Positions 37,700 through 53,829 of a stretch of DNA of 64,000 nucleotides are shown piece after piece. A program made the position numbers and the translations under genes. This stretch comes from Trema orientale (taxonomy: Eukaryota > Streptophyta > Magnoliopsida > Rosales > Cannabaceae): NCBI GenBank assembly GCA_002914845.1, contig JXTC01000511.1:62001-126000 (forward strand), read 5' to 3'. Each line of letters starts with the position of its first letter. Positions within the stretch are counted from its first letter, which is position 1. The notes beneath the pieces are model-generated. The model was not told where the DNA came from, made no database searches, and worked only from the letters and a program-made list of their open reading frames with translations.

Positions 37700-38842
37700 T
37701 GTTCCGGGGTATTTTTTTTTGTGATATAATTGGAGAGATTAATTAAGCATAAAAACACTTAATAAAGGATAAGCAGGATATTGGTATAAACAGAGAAAGT
37801 GATATGAAAAATTGTAGTAATGTAATTCCACGTGTCAGAAAATTATGACATCTTTGACAACACAACCTGCAAGTAAATGAGTGTGAGTGGTTTCAATGAC
37901 CATCACTAGGTGTTAGTTAGCGAGTATTTCTGATGCAGGTGATACCAACCATATGGTCAGAAACATAATGAATAATACTAAAAATAAATATTTAGAAAGT
38001 TAAATTTTTGACGCAAGTGATTCTAGTCATATTGTCAAAGATAAAAGAGAATAAAAATACTGAATTTAATGTGAACGGTTGCAAATAATGGTCATATACG
38101 CTACAACTCAACTTGCTAAACAACTCAGAATCACAGAACTACGGGTATCTAAAGTGTAGAATTTAAAAGTTAGCACAATATATATAGTCAGCATCCTATA
38201 AATATTTAGAACAATAGAAAATAATAGGATGAGTAGAGTATTCCCAAAACCTATAAAAAATAATAAATAATAACAATAATAATAATAATAATAATAATAA
38301 TAAGTATATATATTCATATAAACATTAACAACATGAAGATATACATACATGATATATATATACACACACATGATATATATATACACACACATGGGTATAG
38401 GTATGATAATAAAAGAAATTGGTAATAGAAATGATATGGGATGATGTGATTTAAAGATTTTGGCGAAGTTTATGCAATTAATGGAGCAAGAACCAAGGCA
38501 ATATGAAAGAAAGGGGCAATATGAAAGATAGGAAAGGTTGATATAGAGAGAGAGAGTTGATATTGGGGTAGTTTTCTAACAGAAAGATAAAAATTGAGAG
38601 GGAAAAATATATCTTTGATGTCTATCTATTACATAAAGGACCATTGTGTATATATACATAAGCCCCAAGGAGATAAGACGGTCGCTTCTTGTATGACTTT
38701 AAACATCATACACTTGACACTTGTCACTGAGTCGGCAAAGTTTAAGCAGAGGTAGCACTTTTGACTTTTTTAAAAAAATCCTTCCTATAAAAACTTGCCA
38801 TATATCGACTTTTGCTTGATTAAATTTTTACCCCAAAACACA
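37700..38842 (-). repeat. Intact 5' LTR of the Tat-like element
   Basis: It begins 'tgttccggggtatt' and ends 'ttaccccaaaaca(ca)'. It matches the split left LTR in order, including the 'ccattgt(g)tatata' point where the left copy was invaded. The Tyr-rich frame at 38108-38392 is translated microsatellite. Confidence 0.8.
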
Positions 38843-39055
38843 GTCCACATATAACTGATCTATATATATAATAAACTCGTTGACCCATAGCCAAAGCCAT
38901 ATATATTAATCCAGTCTGAAAAAAAAAAACCTAATTAAGTGAACCATAAATAACTTAAACATAACAAATTGTTCATGATACCTTTATATAAGGTCTGTCA
39001 TCAGTACTAATTCCCATCCCAAAATTATTCAAAAGATAACCATCGCAGATGATAG
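38843..39055. other. Spacer, probable 3' flank of the protease gene
   Basis: AT-rich, about 210 bases, between the Tat-like LTR and the protease stop codon. No clear terminator or polyadenylation site can be singled out. Confidence 0.4.
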
Positions 39056-42125
<3,070 letters not shown>

Positions 42126-42356
42126 ATTCGATAGATGATGGTGTCCTCTCCTCTCCTCTCCTCTCCTCTCTCCCGGAGCTACTTGGGTTCTCTTCTTCCA
42201 TCTTCCTGTCTGGGGCTTATCATCTTAGGAGGTTTTCTCTGGTTGTGTAATTACTTTCTTGACCTCCAACTGAATTGAAAAGCTTGTTTGTAATTTGTGG
42301 TTTTTGGGATCGAAGTTACGAAAATGTTTTTGAGAGTCGAGAAGTCAATATTGTAC
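42126..42356 (-). promoter_or_regulatory. 5' leader and proximal promoter region of the protease gene
   Basis: Upstream of the ATG (in + coordinates 42147-42174) is a (ctcct)n run, read AGGAG on the gene strand, a common plant 5' leader feature. No TATA box can be fixed before the gap. The predicted frames here are repeat translations. Confidence 0.4.
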
Positions 42357-42636
42357 NNNNNNNNNNNNNNNNNNNNNNNNNNNNNNNNNNNNNNNNNNNN
42401 NNNNNNNNNNNNNNNNNNNNNNNNNNNNNNNNNNNNNNNNNNNNNNNNNNNNNNNNNNNNNNNNNNNNNNNNNNNNNNNNNNNNNNNNNNNNNNNNNNNN
42501 NNNNNNNNNNNNNNNNNNNNNNNNNNNNNNNNNNNNNNNNNNNNNNNNNNNNNNNNNNNNNNNNNNNNNNNNNNNNNNNNNNNNNNNNNNNNNNNNNNNN
42601 NNNNNNNNNNNNNNNNNNNNNNNNNNNNNNNNNNNN
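42357..42636. other. Assembly gap, 280 N
   Basis: The true sequence and length are unknown. Any translated frame crossing it is artificial. It falls between the two intact genes and probably includes part of the protease promoter and the BAHD 3' flank. Confidence 0.99.
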
Positions 42637-42792
42637 CTTTATTTAATGTTACTACATATTGGACACTCCTCACCACATGCATGCATGCACATATAATGCT
42701 TAAAACAAGCCTTACTTAACTATAGTCTCGGCACGACTTCTCAAATAAGCTTCGAATAGTACTTTCTTGATTACTAAAACGACGTTGTCGTT

Positions 42793-44154
42793 TCAAAGCA
42801 TGCAAACCGGAAGGCCTTCAGGATTGGGACAAACAAACGCGAGAAACTCTGAATCTTTTTCCAGAACCGCCATATGGTTCTCTTCAAGGGTCACGAAAGC
42901 CTCAATCCCCTTCCCACCTTGTGCGTCCACGAACACAACCAGGTTCCTAAACTCGGATCCGACTTTCCCGTGGGCGCCGACCCATACCGGCTTGCCCCAC
43001 CCGAAATCCACCTCGTTGAAGAACCCGTTCCAGTTCGTGAACCCGTAAATTTCGGGTGCCTTCTCCGGTTCCTCCGGGTTAAGGATATCTTCGAGCGAGT
43101 CGTAGAACTCGGTCACGGCCGCGTAGCCCACTTCGCCTTCCATGCTCTCCAAGTACTCATCGTTGAAACTCACCAGAGATCCTCTTAGGGTTCCGACCAG
43201 GTCGGAGATCTCCTCCGTACGGACGTCGGCGGAGTCCGCTCTGGCCCACCAGAAGAGGTTTCCGATGGCGGTGTTCAAGGCGTTGGACTTCATTCTCGGC
43301 CTCATGTTCGCTGCATGGGCTATGACGGAAGCTTTAGGAGTTCCGGTCGCTACCGCAGCTGCCGCGGAGGCGTGTTTCCAGACGAAGCACGTCAGCGCCT
43401 CGTTACGCGAGGGCTTAGGGACGCGTTCGCTTTTAGCAATCTCCCTCAGGGTGGCGACGGCGTTGGCGTCGAACACGAATCTCTTGGTGACAAGGTTGCC
43501 CATGCCGAACCACTGTTTGTCCCTTAGGTTTAGGTATTTCGATGGCAAGTCTCTTGGCGGGAAGACTACCGTCGCGTCGGAGAGGTTAGGGCGTATGATT
43601 TTCTGTGGGAAGCCTCGGAAAGAGGTGGCCCAAGACATGAGGAAATGGCTCAGAGTTCCTCCATCGGTTATCTTGTGGCCCAAGGAACTGGCTAGGGCTA
43701 TTCCGCCACAAGCGAAAGTGTTGACTTGAAAACCGATTTGAGGTAGTTCTTCTTGTGGAGTTTCTTGAGTTTCATTTCGCCAAGGGAGGTAAGGGACGAA
43801 CTGGTTCAACAGCTCGTTTTGTTTGAGCTTGAAAAACTCGGTCAAACTGCAGCTGACCTTGGCTTCAACGTAGGTGACCCCGGCGTCGAAATCTTCGACG
43901 TAGAGGTTCTCTTTGGTCCTCCCGGAGAATGGGTAGAAGAAAGTCAGGGTTTCAGAGAGTGACTTCTTCAGCTGGGCCAGGGTCTGAGGGAGATTGTCAT
44001 TGAAGTTTGGATCAGTATTGCGGTAGAAGACCATGATCGAGGCGTAAGTCATAGGAGTGATCTGATCAAAGAGACAGAGTTTGTAGGGCTTTAGTTGATT
44101 AAGAGGAAGAGAGGATGGTTTGACAGTTTCTCTCGAGATAATGCTAACCTCCAT
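42793..44154 (-). CDS. BAHD acyltransferase, vinorine synthase-like, intact
   Basis: 453 residues in one exon, the normal BAHD length. These cytosolic enzymes move an acyl group from acyl-CoA to an alcohol or amine of specialised metabolites. The catalytic HXXXD is 'HKITD' at 160-164 and the structural motif is 'DFGWG' at 383-387. The N-terminus 'MEVSIISRETVKPSSLP' with 'LKPYKLCLFDQITP' is typical of the clade that includes vinorine synthase and other alkaloid or terpenoid O-acetyltransferases. The substrate cannot be told from sequence. The ATG is the first in frame and matches the pseudogene copy at 16671. A TATA box lies about 115 bases upstream. It is the surviving member of a pair with the pseudogene at 8482-16671. 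Confidence 0.95.
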   Translation of the reverse strand: MEVSIISRETVKPSSLPLNQLKPYKLCLFDQITPMTYASIMVFYRNTDPNFNDNLPQTLAQLKKSLSETLTFFYPFSGRTKENLYVEDFDAGVTYVEAKVSCSLTEFFKLKQNELLNQFVPYLPWRNETQETPQEELPQIGFQVNTFACGGIALASSLGHKITDGGTLSHFLMSWATSFRGFPQKIIRPNLSDATVVFPPRDLPSKYLNLRDKQWFGMGNLVTKRFVFDANAVATLREIAKSERVPKPSRNEALTCFVWKHASAAAAVATGTPKASVIAHAANMRPRMKSNALNTAIGNLFWWARADSADVRTEEISDLVGTLRGSLVSFNDEYLESMEGEVGYAAVTEFYDSLEDILNPEEPEKAPEIYGFTNWNGFFNEVDFGWGKPVWVGAHGKVGSEFRNLVVFVDAQGGKGIEAFVTLEENHMAVLEKDSEFLAFVCPNPEGLPVCML

Positions 44155-44263
44155 GGTTCACAACTTTTGGGAGCTAACAATAAAACGTGAGCGGTTTTTT
44201 TTTTTTGTTTTTTTTTTTTGGGTTTGATGTTTTGGGCGTGCGTTTTGAGGATGAAGAGGTGGG

Positions 44264-44273
44264 TATTTATAGC
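44264..44273 (-). promoter_or_regulatory. TATA box of the BAHD gene
   Basis: The gene strand reads CTATAAATACCC about 115 bases before the ATG, a good plant TATA box at a plausible distance. No start site was mapped. Confidence 0.6.
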
Positions 44274-44280
44274 GTAGATT

Positions 44281-45490
44281 TTAAAATTTTATTTTACAGA
44301 AGAATTCAATTTGTCTTCGCCCACCAACTGGGTACCGACACAAACACTAATAATTTATTGCTTAATGGGGCTACCATTGCTCCGGTCCACAAGATTGAAA
44401 TTTCCCATGTTATAATCTAAGGGTCTAATCTACGAATACTTTTCTTAATGTGCGTGATTCAGGTTTAACAAATTGTAATCGTTACCGTCTTCTGCATATA
44501 TGACCGATACAAAATTCATTCGTGGGGGCCATAATAAGATTTGATTGCTTACTAATAAAATTCTAATATATCTCAATGGGATACTAATTTTAAGAAAATA
44601 AAAACAAACTCATGACTTTTAGCTTTTTATCAAAACAATCCGCATTTTTTTATTAATATCAAATAAATTTTTTTTTTCTTATTTTTTATCAAAATCTCAC
44701 AAGATTCACATATATATATAATTAAATTGGAGTTTAAAATTATTGTAAAAATATTTTTATTCTTCCAAATTTTCAATTGTCATCCACAGGATGGCGGCTG
44801 TTTAGACTATCTAAAAAAATCTAACTGTAACATTCTTTAAACATACACAAATTTTTTCTTTTTTGAATTTTGTTATCTGATTTCAAAAGTTAAAAATATT
44901 CGTTTTCAACAATTTTAACTCTAAATTTGATTTTATATTTGAATCCAGTGAAATTTGATAGAAAAATACAAATAAAAGATTTTATTTGATATTAAATTAA
45001 AGATGGTTCCTTTTTTCCACAAAAAGGCAAAACGTAAGTTTTTTTGGGGATATTTCTCTATTTTAATTAACAAATAATAGATGTTACCTACCGAATTTTA
45101 TTTACTTTAAAAGTAATCAGCGTTATTGTCAATTCTATTTAGCATATTTTTTCTTGGACTTCGTGTGGTATGCAGGCTAGAATAGAATAAGACTGGACTA
45201 TTTTAAATGATTGAATTGAATATGATAGGATTATAGTAGAGATAATGTGGTGGATGACCACTTTTAATCTGTTTTAAGTAGGTGTCTAACTTTTAAATCT
45301 TATAGTTAAATGTCCATATTATTTAAAGTTGTCTTTTTATTTTCCTTTTTGCCCTTTCTCTATCTTTACTAAGTTGTTTTTTTTTTTCATTCCCTTTTTG
45401 CTCTTTTTTTTTTAATCATTGTCTCTCGTTCCCTCTCTCTTTTGCTTAGTTGTTTTCTCTCTTTCTAGCTCGCTCTTTCTCTCTCTCTCT
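44281..45490. other. Upstream region of the BAHD gene, no gene recognised
   Basis: AT-rich. It ends in a pyrimidine-rich (ct)n tract at about 45420-45493, into which element B appears to have inserted. Confidence 0.5.
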
Positions 45491-47716
45491 CTCACGACCC
45501 AAAATCTAAGGCCGTGACTTTTGGTAATTTTGAGTATAAATTAATATAAATAAAAAATTTTACAAAATTCGAAGAAAACTAAATACTTGGATTTTTCATT
45601 TTAGTCCTTGAATCATTAGAAATTCTATATAAAAGGGAGCCCATCTTTAGTTTAATTTATTAAGAAAGATACGCCAATTAAAATTCAATAAAACATAGTT
45701 AATTTGTACGAAAACTTGCTTTGATAAAAACTTTAATATTGGTTAAAACGGAGTTTGCAAATCTTGAGTCGGAAAGTCCAAAAATTGATTTACAAAGTTA
45801 ATCAAAATTCTAAGTACTTAAAACTTTGATAGTATGCTCCTTGGGAATCATAGTATCCTATTTATATACCAAATTCTCAAATAGTAGTAATTACATCCTC
45901 ATACATTCACTTAGTAGAATCAATTAACTTGGCTAAATAGTTAGACATGGAGATAGAGTGAGGCAAAGAAAGGTACCAACTAAAGAGGAATAGGACCCCG
46001 AGTGTAAGCCAAGCGACTTGCCTAGCCAACGAGACAAGTAACTCGAATGAATCTCCTGAAAGGGAGGAAAATAGAAGGGGTGAGCTCGAAAGCTCAGTTT
46101 AAAAACTGTTTTAGTGACGGAAGGTCCCTGCATGGTTAGTTTAATCAAAAAAACCTTTTTGTAAAACCATATATATATATATACTTATACATATCCATTT
46201 CTAAAACTGATAGTCCGTATATATATACATATAAATATATATATATGCATATATATATGTATACGTATGAAAATATGATATCCAAGACCAATAGTCTGTA
46301 TGCACATACATATATATAAATATATCGAAAGCATGGTATCTGAAAATCAATCAGTCCACAAATACATGACACAAATCCACTCATACCCATGAGTTCGCCA
46401 CCTCTCATCAATGGAAACCAGGACTTTGGCACTACGTGTGATATACAACCTGCTTGACACCTAGCCCATAACCGTAGGGGACACCCGTGTGTCGCTTACC
46501 AAACCTGGAAGGGCAACTGCATTACCTACACCTGCCAAATGGGGAGGTAATCAGAAGAAATACCCCGCGCGGGTTCACGAACTCTGCACCGTCAGTGGGG
46601 CTGTAACGCCACACTGTAAAAACCCTATGATGCTAACCTGGGACTCATGTGTGATCCTATGATACGTGTACTCTGAACTGATGTGTAAAAGTAGCCATGC
46701 AGTAATTTAAGTTCAAGTAATGATCTGGTTTTTAATAAAATAGTTAATTTTAATTTATAGAAAAATAGGTGACATAACGGCCCTATTTTAATATACCCAA
46801 AAATAACCTGCACTCAGAAAAATCCTAGAGCAACCCAATACATATAGTACAATTCAATTCTATCACAGGTATTTAAAAGTTCTAAAATCACGTTTATCTG
46901 GTACCATAGTGCAAGGTGCCGTTGAACGATTGCTCGGAGGGTCAGGAACCAATTCCATACCCTCGATCGCTCACTTGGAAAAACCAACTCCTTAACGGAG
47001 GTTTGAATCAATAAGCGGACCTCTCCATTGAATTCCTAATGCCCAAAATAGCTAAGTTAGACATATAACTCGACCAATTTGGATCCGGGTCGATACTGGA
47101 CCGGTGTCACACAAAATTAGACAAAATCTAAGCTGTTAGACATCGTTTTTTATGTTGGTCACTAAATATAGTCTATATATATATATTAAACTTCTCCATT
47201 TTTCGGGTACATTCCAAAAATGACATCAAAAACACAATCTAACAGTCGAATCAAAAAAATAAAATCCGAGCTCAAAGACACAAAAAAATGGCAACTTTCA
47301 ATCTGGGCAAAACGGGATCGTGAAATATATACCTGGAAAGAGCCCTGACAAGAGGGTTCAAATGCCACCAGTTTCGTGACTTTTCGTCGCTGGAATCATC
47401 GCCGGTGAGTGAGGGAAACCGCGGTGGATTTCCACGCTTACCCGGCAATGCGGCGGTCCAGTGGCCTCGTAGCTTTGGCAGCAAGCTCGACTGGGTAGCG
47501 CGGGTCACCTGGGTCCAGTGGCGGGCGTCGTGGTGGCCGGTGGGGCGACATGCCAAGCTCAGTTGTTTCGGCGGCTAGGTCTTGTCGAGCAGAGAGAGAA
47601 AATGAGTCGGGAGTGGATGGGACGAGGGAGAGAGAGAAACAATAAACATTTATATATATAGAAAATTTTTTTTGGTCAAAGGACCATTTTGTCCTTATAA
47701 AATATGGGATATTATA
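45491..47716 (-). repeat. 3' LTR of element B
   Basis: It runs from 'ctcacgacccaaaatct' to 'gggatattata'. Its 5' end on the minus strand should be TGTGATATCC, as in the partner, but is mutated to TATAATATCC. Frames at 45933-47556 are LTR translations. Confidence 0.85.
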
Positions 47717-47732
47717 TTCTCCCCTCCTTATA
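47717..47732 (-). promoter_or_regulatory. Polypurine tract of element B
   Basis: The minus strand reads AAGGAGGGGAGAA next to the 3' LTR. Just before it 'ttcgggacgaagttcct' resembles the end of a gypsy pol gene (FGDEV-type), a trace of the autonomous ancestor. Confidence 0.75.
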
Positions 47733-50700
47733 GGAACTTCGTCCCGAAATTCAGGTACAAACCGGTAGTATTAACAAGATCGAAAGAAATAATCACTGGA
47801 AGTGTAGTGAACACTCGACTATAGAATTTAAGAGTATTAAACCGAATACGAGTTAATGAAAGCATGCGAAACAGGCACTCCTCACTTGACATCAAAATCC
47901 CGTCATCATACCAACTTGCACTATGGTACGGGATAAAGATGCGCCCGAAGAGATACGAAATCATAAGATGGCTCAATAATAGGTATAAGAATCTTAACAC
48001 CCGTAGTTGGTAACGACAACCTCAAATATATGAGTAATGAAAAGATAACTATGATAACCCTGGCTAGAAGCCGGAAACTCATGACTTTGAACACTAATTA
48101 TAAGGCACTAAACTAGAACAACAGACTAAATATCAGATATAAGAATATCGTCTTCCTAATCATACCAGATCAACAATCTTTTGGGACATACCCATTTGTC
48201 TACAGCTAGGACTTGGACCTAGACAATCTCCGAGTCAATAACTCTAACAGGAGTCTCCTTTCAAGCACAGAACATAATAGAATAGAGTTTAAAACGAAAA
48301 ATAAGGATCCTTGTGTTACACCACACAAGATAAACGAGTTTAGAGATCAAAAGTGACCACGAGGGTCCAATGGCTCACAACCATTTTCCGTTCTCCGATT
48401 AGAGCGAGGAATAACACAAAACACAAATAACTTCTAGTCAAATGCACGACTAGAATACCCAAACTAGAAATCACTAACTCAAAACATTAGTGCAAACTTC
48501 AATCCCAAATACAAGTACCCAAACCATGGGAAATTTCAAAAGCATTTCAAATCTTTTATCCAGTGTAAAACCTCATTAAAGAAAACTAAAACGATGCTGA
48601 TCCAAAGACTCTACAAGTCTTTGATATAAAGAAAAACTCCGTGGACATAATCTAATGTCCTAGAAATATACACATAACTGAAATCGACACTTAATGCCCC
48701 AGAAACAAGGTTCTAATAGGATAGGCTATCTGGTACCATCCTCGAGAGACGCCTGTCCCCTATGCAACCTCCTTTCAATTTTAATTTAAAACAATTTTTT
48801 TTTTTGAAAATATTGAATGTAAAAAGTGTTAGGGCCTGGGAATACTACACTAGTTCATAATATGGTTTCTCCTTGGCCAAAGGTAAACCAAACCTGAACT
48901 TCGAGTACCCCTTCACAATATAAAAGTAGAGTCCAATGACTCTTAAGGTAAAATTCATGAGTAATCTTATTTCAATTACCATTAACCATATAAAAATAAC
49001 CATGCTATGTATAATTTAAACCAGATAAGGGATTTAGATACAACCCAATATCAACATTTAGGAAAACGTTTCATTCCATGCATATATGATGAAAATCTCT
49101 AACAGTCACAAGTATTAACTTAAAGACGAGTTATACATGATGATCAGTAATTTAAAATCAACCGGGAATGCATGAAAAGATACTAGCTTATTTTCCATAA
49201 TCAACAAAATAGACATTTATTTCATAATCCCCACTTACTTGGTAAAATGATAAGCGAGGCCATATTTAAATTACCATAGTCGATTTTTTTTTTCAAAACT
49301 AACAAAACATATGTGCCTCAATCCAAATCATAACTAAACACGATGAGATATCTTTATAAAATTCTAAAATATTTTTCAAAGAAATAAAACAAGTTTCTCA
49401 AAAAGTTTAAAAGTTCACACTTCATTCATTATTTTTTTTTGGGAAATGGGGTAGTTTAAAAAATATTGAAAATAAACATTAATAGTTAATGGAGATTTAT
49501 ACTAGGCATAACAAACTAATTAACATATATATAAACTCCATAAATTGGAAAGCTATAATCAAATCTCCAAGAAGAATATTACATACTAACATGCACCACT
49601 CAAGGCTTGTCAAACATAAAACCAATACATATAACTCAAAACTTATCAAATGCAAAACCAAGGCATATAACTCCATGCCTTTAATCGCTTTAAAAATCTA
49701 AATTTCATTCTCCTCTCAGGTTTTCCCAACCCCAGGGAGACTAGTCAAAACTAATCACACAATGCCCAAAATCCGTTCAAAACAAATCCTGCACAATCTA
49801 ATGCAACTTTGTTCACATAGTGGAAAATCAGTTTTGCATGAATCATAATGACTTAACAATCCAACAAGCACTAAAGGGCCATGTATCAATCAACAAGTTA
49901 AACCATACCAAATAAATTTTAGAATAAATGTGGAAAATTGGAACATAGAATGCACAAGGCCCAAATGACAAACTTCACAGAATTCAAATTAAAATTCTGA
50001 CTCAATTGTATTCACCCAACAAGGATTTTTATAATGCAAGTAGTCACATCAAGTTTCCATCCTCTAAGCAGTATATTTTTAGAGAAATTCCAGGCATAAA
50101 TCCTCAAACACGTGTGCAAAGCTAAAAATTTTCCCCAAAATCATGGGGAATCATTTTCAATCCATACCAAAAGTTTATCGAATATTTGAACTTGCGAATA
50201 TTCTTATTCAAAACTTTTCTTAAGAAACTTAAGTCCATGTTTTTTTTTTCAAGTAAACTTGTGAAAGTATTTATTAAATCTCAAATCAAGTATTAAGTAG
50301 GATTGAAAAATGTTTAATAATCTACTAAGTCCAGAGTTTTAAAATAGAAATTGCAAAGATTGATTTATGTATATACATTTATTAAAAAAAAAAAAACAAA
50401 TCACTTTGGTCTAGAGGTATTTTAAATCAATATTTCCAAACTAAAATAAAATCTTATTAATATATAAATAGATTGGTAATGTCACAATGCTTAGCTTCAA
50501 AATAACATATTAATTTAAAACAATACCCCATTTGAAAAAGTGTACTGATTTTTACCCAACTAGTGCTCAAGTTTAAAATGTTCATGATCTCTTTGAAAAC
50601 AAACTTATCACTTTGGTCAAGTACAAAGATCTACGTCATTTAAAATCTTAATTGTCAACTTAAAATTTTCAAAAGTTCCAAAATCAAATGACTTAGATTT

Positions 50701-51498
50701 TAAATGCAAGTAAACCCTCAATAATTCAAGAATTCTCATTCAAAGAACCGCAATAACAAAACTTGATGAACTAGAGGAATGCAATTACAATTGTTAAATA
50801 ATATATTAAATCACCAGACTAATTACTTAATCAATGAGCATGCAAGGTAAAAAGTATCATCAACACAGACACTAAAACATAGAACCAAGCCACGATGTAT
50901 CAGAATCAGGTAATCACGGAGATGTCAAATTCTAAGAAAATAAAAATCTCAATCCCACAAACGCCAATAGAGTCAAGCCACATTAGTGAATTGCAATACC
51001 AAACTAATGTATCACAAGCAAAAATCCTCGAGAAAATACAATCACAATCAAATACTACAAACAAGAAAGATATCAAAACCCGAGGGTTAACACACATACA
51101 ATCCACAAGGAAGTCAAAACACAGCAACTAAGATACAAGATACTAGATTGCGACCTTAGAACCTACGAGGTTTACGTAGCCTACAACCTGGATGGACAGA
51201 AGAGTACAAGAACGAAAGTCCATTCTAAACGAAGAATTACGCTAAGAACAGAAATCAATAGTCTCATGTCAACCCGACACTTCTGAGCCTAACATTCCTG
51301 GGAAATCACAATCCCAATGACGCCAAACTTTCACTTTGGAGAGGTTTAAGAGAGGACTCGGAAGGAATATGAGCAAAAGTAACTTATCTAGCCAGTTCTT
51401 AAGTGATGTATGAGGTATTTGTCAAAATTATTTCTAAAACGTTTTTACACACAAAAAAAATTAACGCAGACATGATCCTAGATGGATATGAGGCCATG
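47733..51498 (-). mobile_element. Non-coding interior of element B
   Basis: No domain of gag, protease, RT or integrase is seen in any frame. Short frames at 47728-48000, 49489-49701 and 50895-51131 are without family features. Segments align by eye with 24330-27600 in element A, so this is element DNA rather than host DNA. Confidence 0.7.
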
Positions 51499-51512
51499 CT
51501 CTGATACCAATT
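51499..51512 (-). promoter_or_regulatory. Primer-binding site of element B
   Basis: The minus strand reads TTGGTATCAGAGC, an exact initiator tRNA-Met type PBS, beside the LTR start at 51514. Confidence 0.88.
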
Positions 51513-51513
51513 C

Positions 51514-52329
51514 TATCACGACTCAAAATCTAGGGCCGTGACTTTTGATAATTTTGAGTGTAAATTAATATAAATAAAGAATTTTACAAAATTCGGAGAA
51601 AACCAAGTACTTGGATTTTTCATTTTAGTCCTTGAATCATTAGAAATTCTATATAAAAGAGAGCCCATCTTTAGTTTAATTTATTAAGAAAGATACACCA
51701 ATTAAAATTCAATAAAACATAGTTAATTTGTACGAAAACTTGGTTTGATAAAATTTTAATGTTGATTAAAATGGAGTTCGCAAATCTTGAGTCAAAAAGT
51801 TCAAAAATTGATTTACAAGGTTAATCAAAATTCCAAGTACTTAAAACTTTGAAAGTATGCTCCTTGAGAATCATAGAATCCCATTTATATACCAAATCCT
51901 CAAATAGTAGTATTACATCCTTATACATTCACTTAGTAGAATCAATTAACTTGGCTAAATAGTTAGACATGGAGATAAAGTGAGGCAAAAAAAGGTACCA
52001 ACTAAAGAGGAATAGGACCCCGAGTACAAGCTAAGCGACTTGCCTAGCCAACAAGACAACTAACTGGAATGAACCACCTGAAAGGGAGAAAAATAGAAGG
52101 GGTGAGCTCGAAAGCTCAGTAGGAAAGCTGTTATCTCATTTAAAAACCTTTTTAGTGAGAGAAGGCCCCTGCATGGTTAGTTTAATTCAAAACATCTTTT
52201 TGCAAAACTATATATATATACTTATACATATCTATTTCCAAAGCGGATAATCCGTATATATTTATATGCATATAAATATGTATATATACGTATGAAAACA
52301 TGATATCCAAAACCAATAGTCCATATGCA
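51514..52329 (-). repeat. 5' LTR of element B, first part
   Basis: It matches 45491-46304 in order and stops at 'ccatatgca', where the Athila-like element begins. The rest continues at 57337. Confidence 0.85.
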
Positions 52330-53684
52330 TGATGAGTGATTAATTCACTCACAAATCAACTATCATTCAACTCAAATAATTGTAAGTTCTCAAGCATTTA
52401 TGTTAGTTTGATGTGCTTTTACTTTGTTTTTGTATTTCTTGTGAATAAATGAGAATCAAAATAAATTAGTGCCAAATATGGGTATTTCAGCCATTTGAGA
52501 TGAAAGTTGAGTACGATACGAACGTAACGCAAAGAAAATTAGGTAAAACAGAGCTAAAACGAAAAAATGGCGCCCCCTAGGAAGAAAAGCTGTCGTACTG
52601 AGTTCCAGAGCCGAGAATGCCGCACGGAAGCGTATTTTTAGGGAGTTTTGGGAGTCAATCTGGACCCTTGATGTCATCTGATTGAATGGTTGACAGTCTC
52701 AAGCCTCTATTTCTTGTGTGGAGTGTTGGAGAGAAGACATACACTTGAGAGTTCAAAATTCATAGAGAGAGGAGAGCTTTGGAGCTATAATTTGGAGAGT
52801 AAGCTTGAGAAAGTTGCTTGAAGAATTGAAGCTTGAAGTTCTACCTCCTCAGAAGAGTTTTTCTCATACGCTTTCTCACCCTAGTCTCATTTGAATTTCG
52901 TATTATACTTGATTATTAATTATGTTTGGATATATGAAATTCTTATTGAGATTAGTATTGTATTCTTATATGTTGAATTAATTGTTATATACTTGGGGAA
53001 TAATGTAACTTAGACTTTGATTCTATGTCTTGATTTTTAATATATTCTTTAATGTTGTTCATAAATTTTTATGCTATTCCATGCTTAATGCTTCTCGACT
53101 GATTAGCTACTAGTTGGATGATTTGGTTTCTAGAATTTGGTACTTGAGAAAGAGAATTTTAGAAACAACCATAGGATATTATAATCTAGGACTTGTAGAA
53201 TTTGAGAGAACCTATAATTCCTTTTAAGCTATTATCAAAGAACCATTGAACATGATAAATTCTTAATTTCTAGGTTCAGAATAGAGATACTGGAACCGAG
53301 ATTTAGGAATAATTTCACTCGGCACTCGAGAGAGGGAGCATAAATACCTTTAGGTTTTTGGCTTATAAACTAGAAATAATTGATTAGAATACAATTAGTA
53401 ATCAAAAAACATAGTTGATAATTAGGTGAATTCAATCCCCTAGTATATTTGTGCATAGAGTTTCCATAAATTATTTTTTTATTTATATTTTTATTTGTAT
53501 TTATTTAGGTTATAAACTTATTAAGTTTGGTTGCCTAGATAAAGTTAGGTCACGATAATTTCGGTACTTAGCGATAATTTAACACATAATTTCTTGTGGG
53601 ATTGATAACTCTCTTATCACTTTATTACTTGTATACGACCCGTGCACTTGCGATTATTTTACATATATGCATATTAGTATAACA
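52330..53684 (+). repeat. 5' LTR of the Athila-like element
   Basis: It begins TGATGAGTG and ends near 'gtataaca'. It is the full-length partner of 56381-57336. Confidence 0.8.
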
Positions 53685-53687
53685 AGT

Positions 53688-53706
53688 TTTTAGAGCCGTT
53701 GCCGGA
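53688..53706 (+). promoter_or_regulatory. Athila-type primer-binding site
   Basis: It reads 'tttagagccgttgccggag', a mutated form of the usual TTGGCGCCGTTGCCGGGG (tRNA-Asp type), placed a few bases after the LTR. Confidence 0.75.
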
Positions 53707-53829
53707 GAATTAGTATTTTAGATTGTTGTTGATATGAGGAGTAAGTTACTTGATTTTAATTTAGGCGTTTATTTTTATTTTTTTAATTTTTATTTTTAAA
53801 TGTTTGTTTTACAAGGTGCTTTGAGATGA

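Larger units (their letters stand above)
29421..38842 (-). mobile_element. Tat-like Ty3/gypsy element carrying nested insertions
   Basis: The LTRs start 'tgttccgggg' at 29421 and 37700. The right LTR is 37700-38842 (about 1.14 kb). The left LTR is split, 29421 to about 30350 and 35051 to about 35226, by a TIR element with a CACTA element inside. The interior (35227-37699) keeps a gag remnant but no pol. Next to the right LTR the minus strand reads GGCAACTCCGCTAGGGAG, like the PBS region of plant Tat/Ogre elements. The flanking duplication is not clear. Confidence 0.78.

Noticed and set aside
38108..38392. Tyrosine-rich frame
   Set aside because: Translated AT microsatellites in an LTR.
42251..42719. 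Three long frames across 42251-42719
   Set aside because: They run through the N gap, so the translation is artificial.
43142..43729. Plus-strand frame of 195 residues
   Set aside because: Shadow of the intact BAHD gene on the opposite strand.
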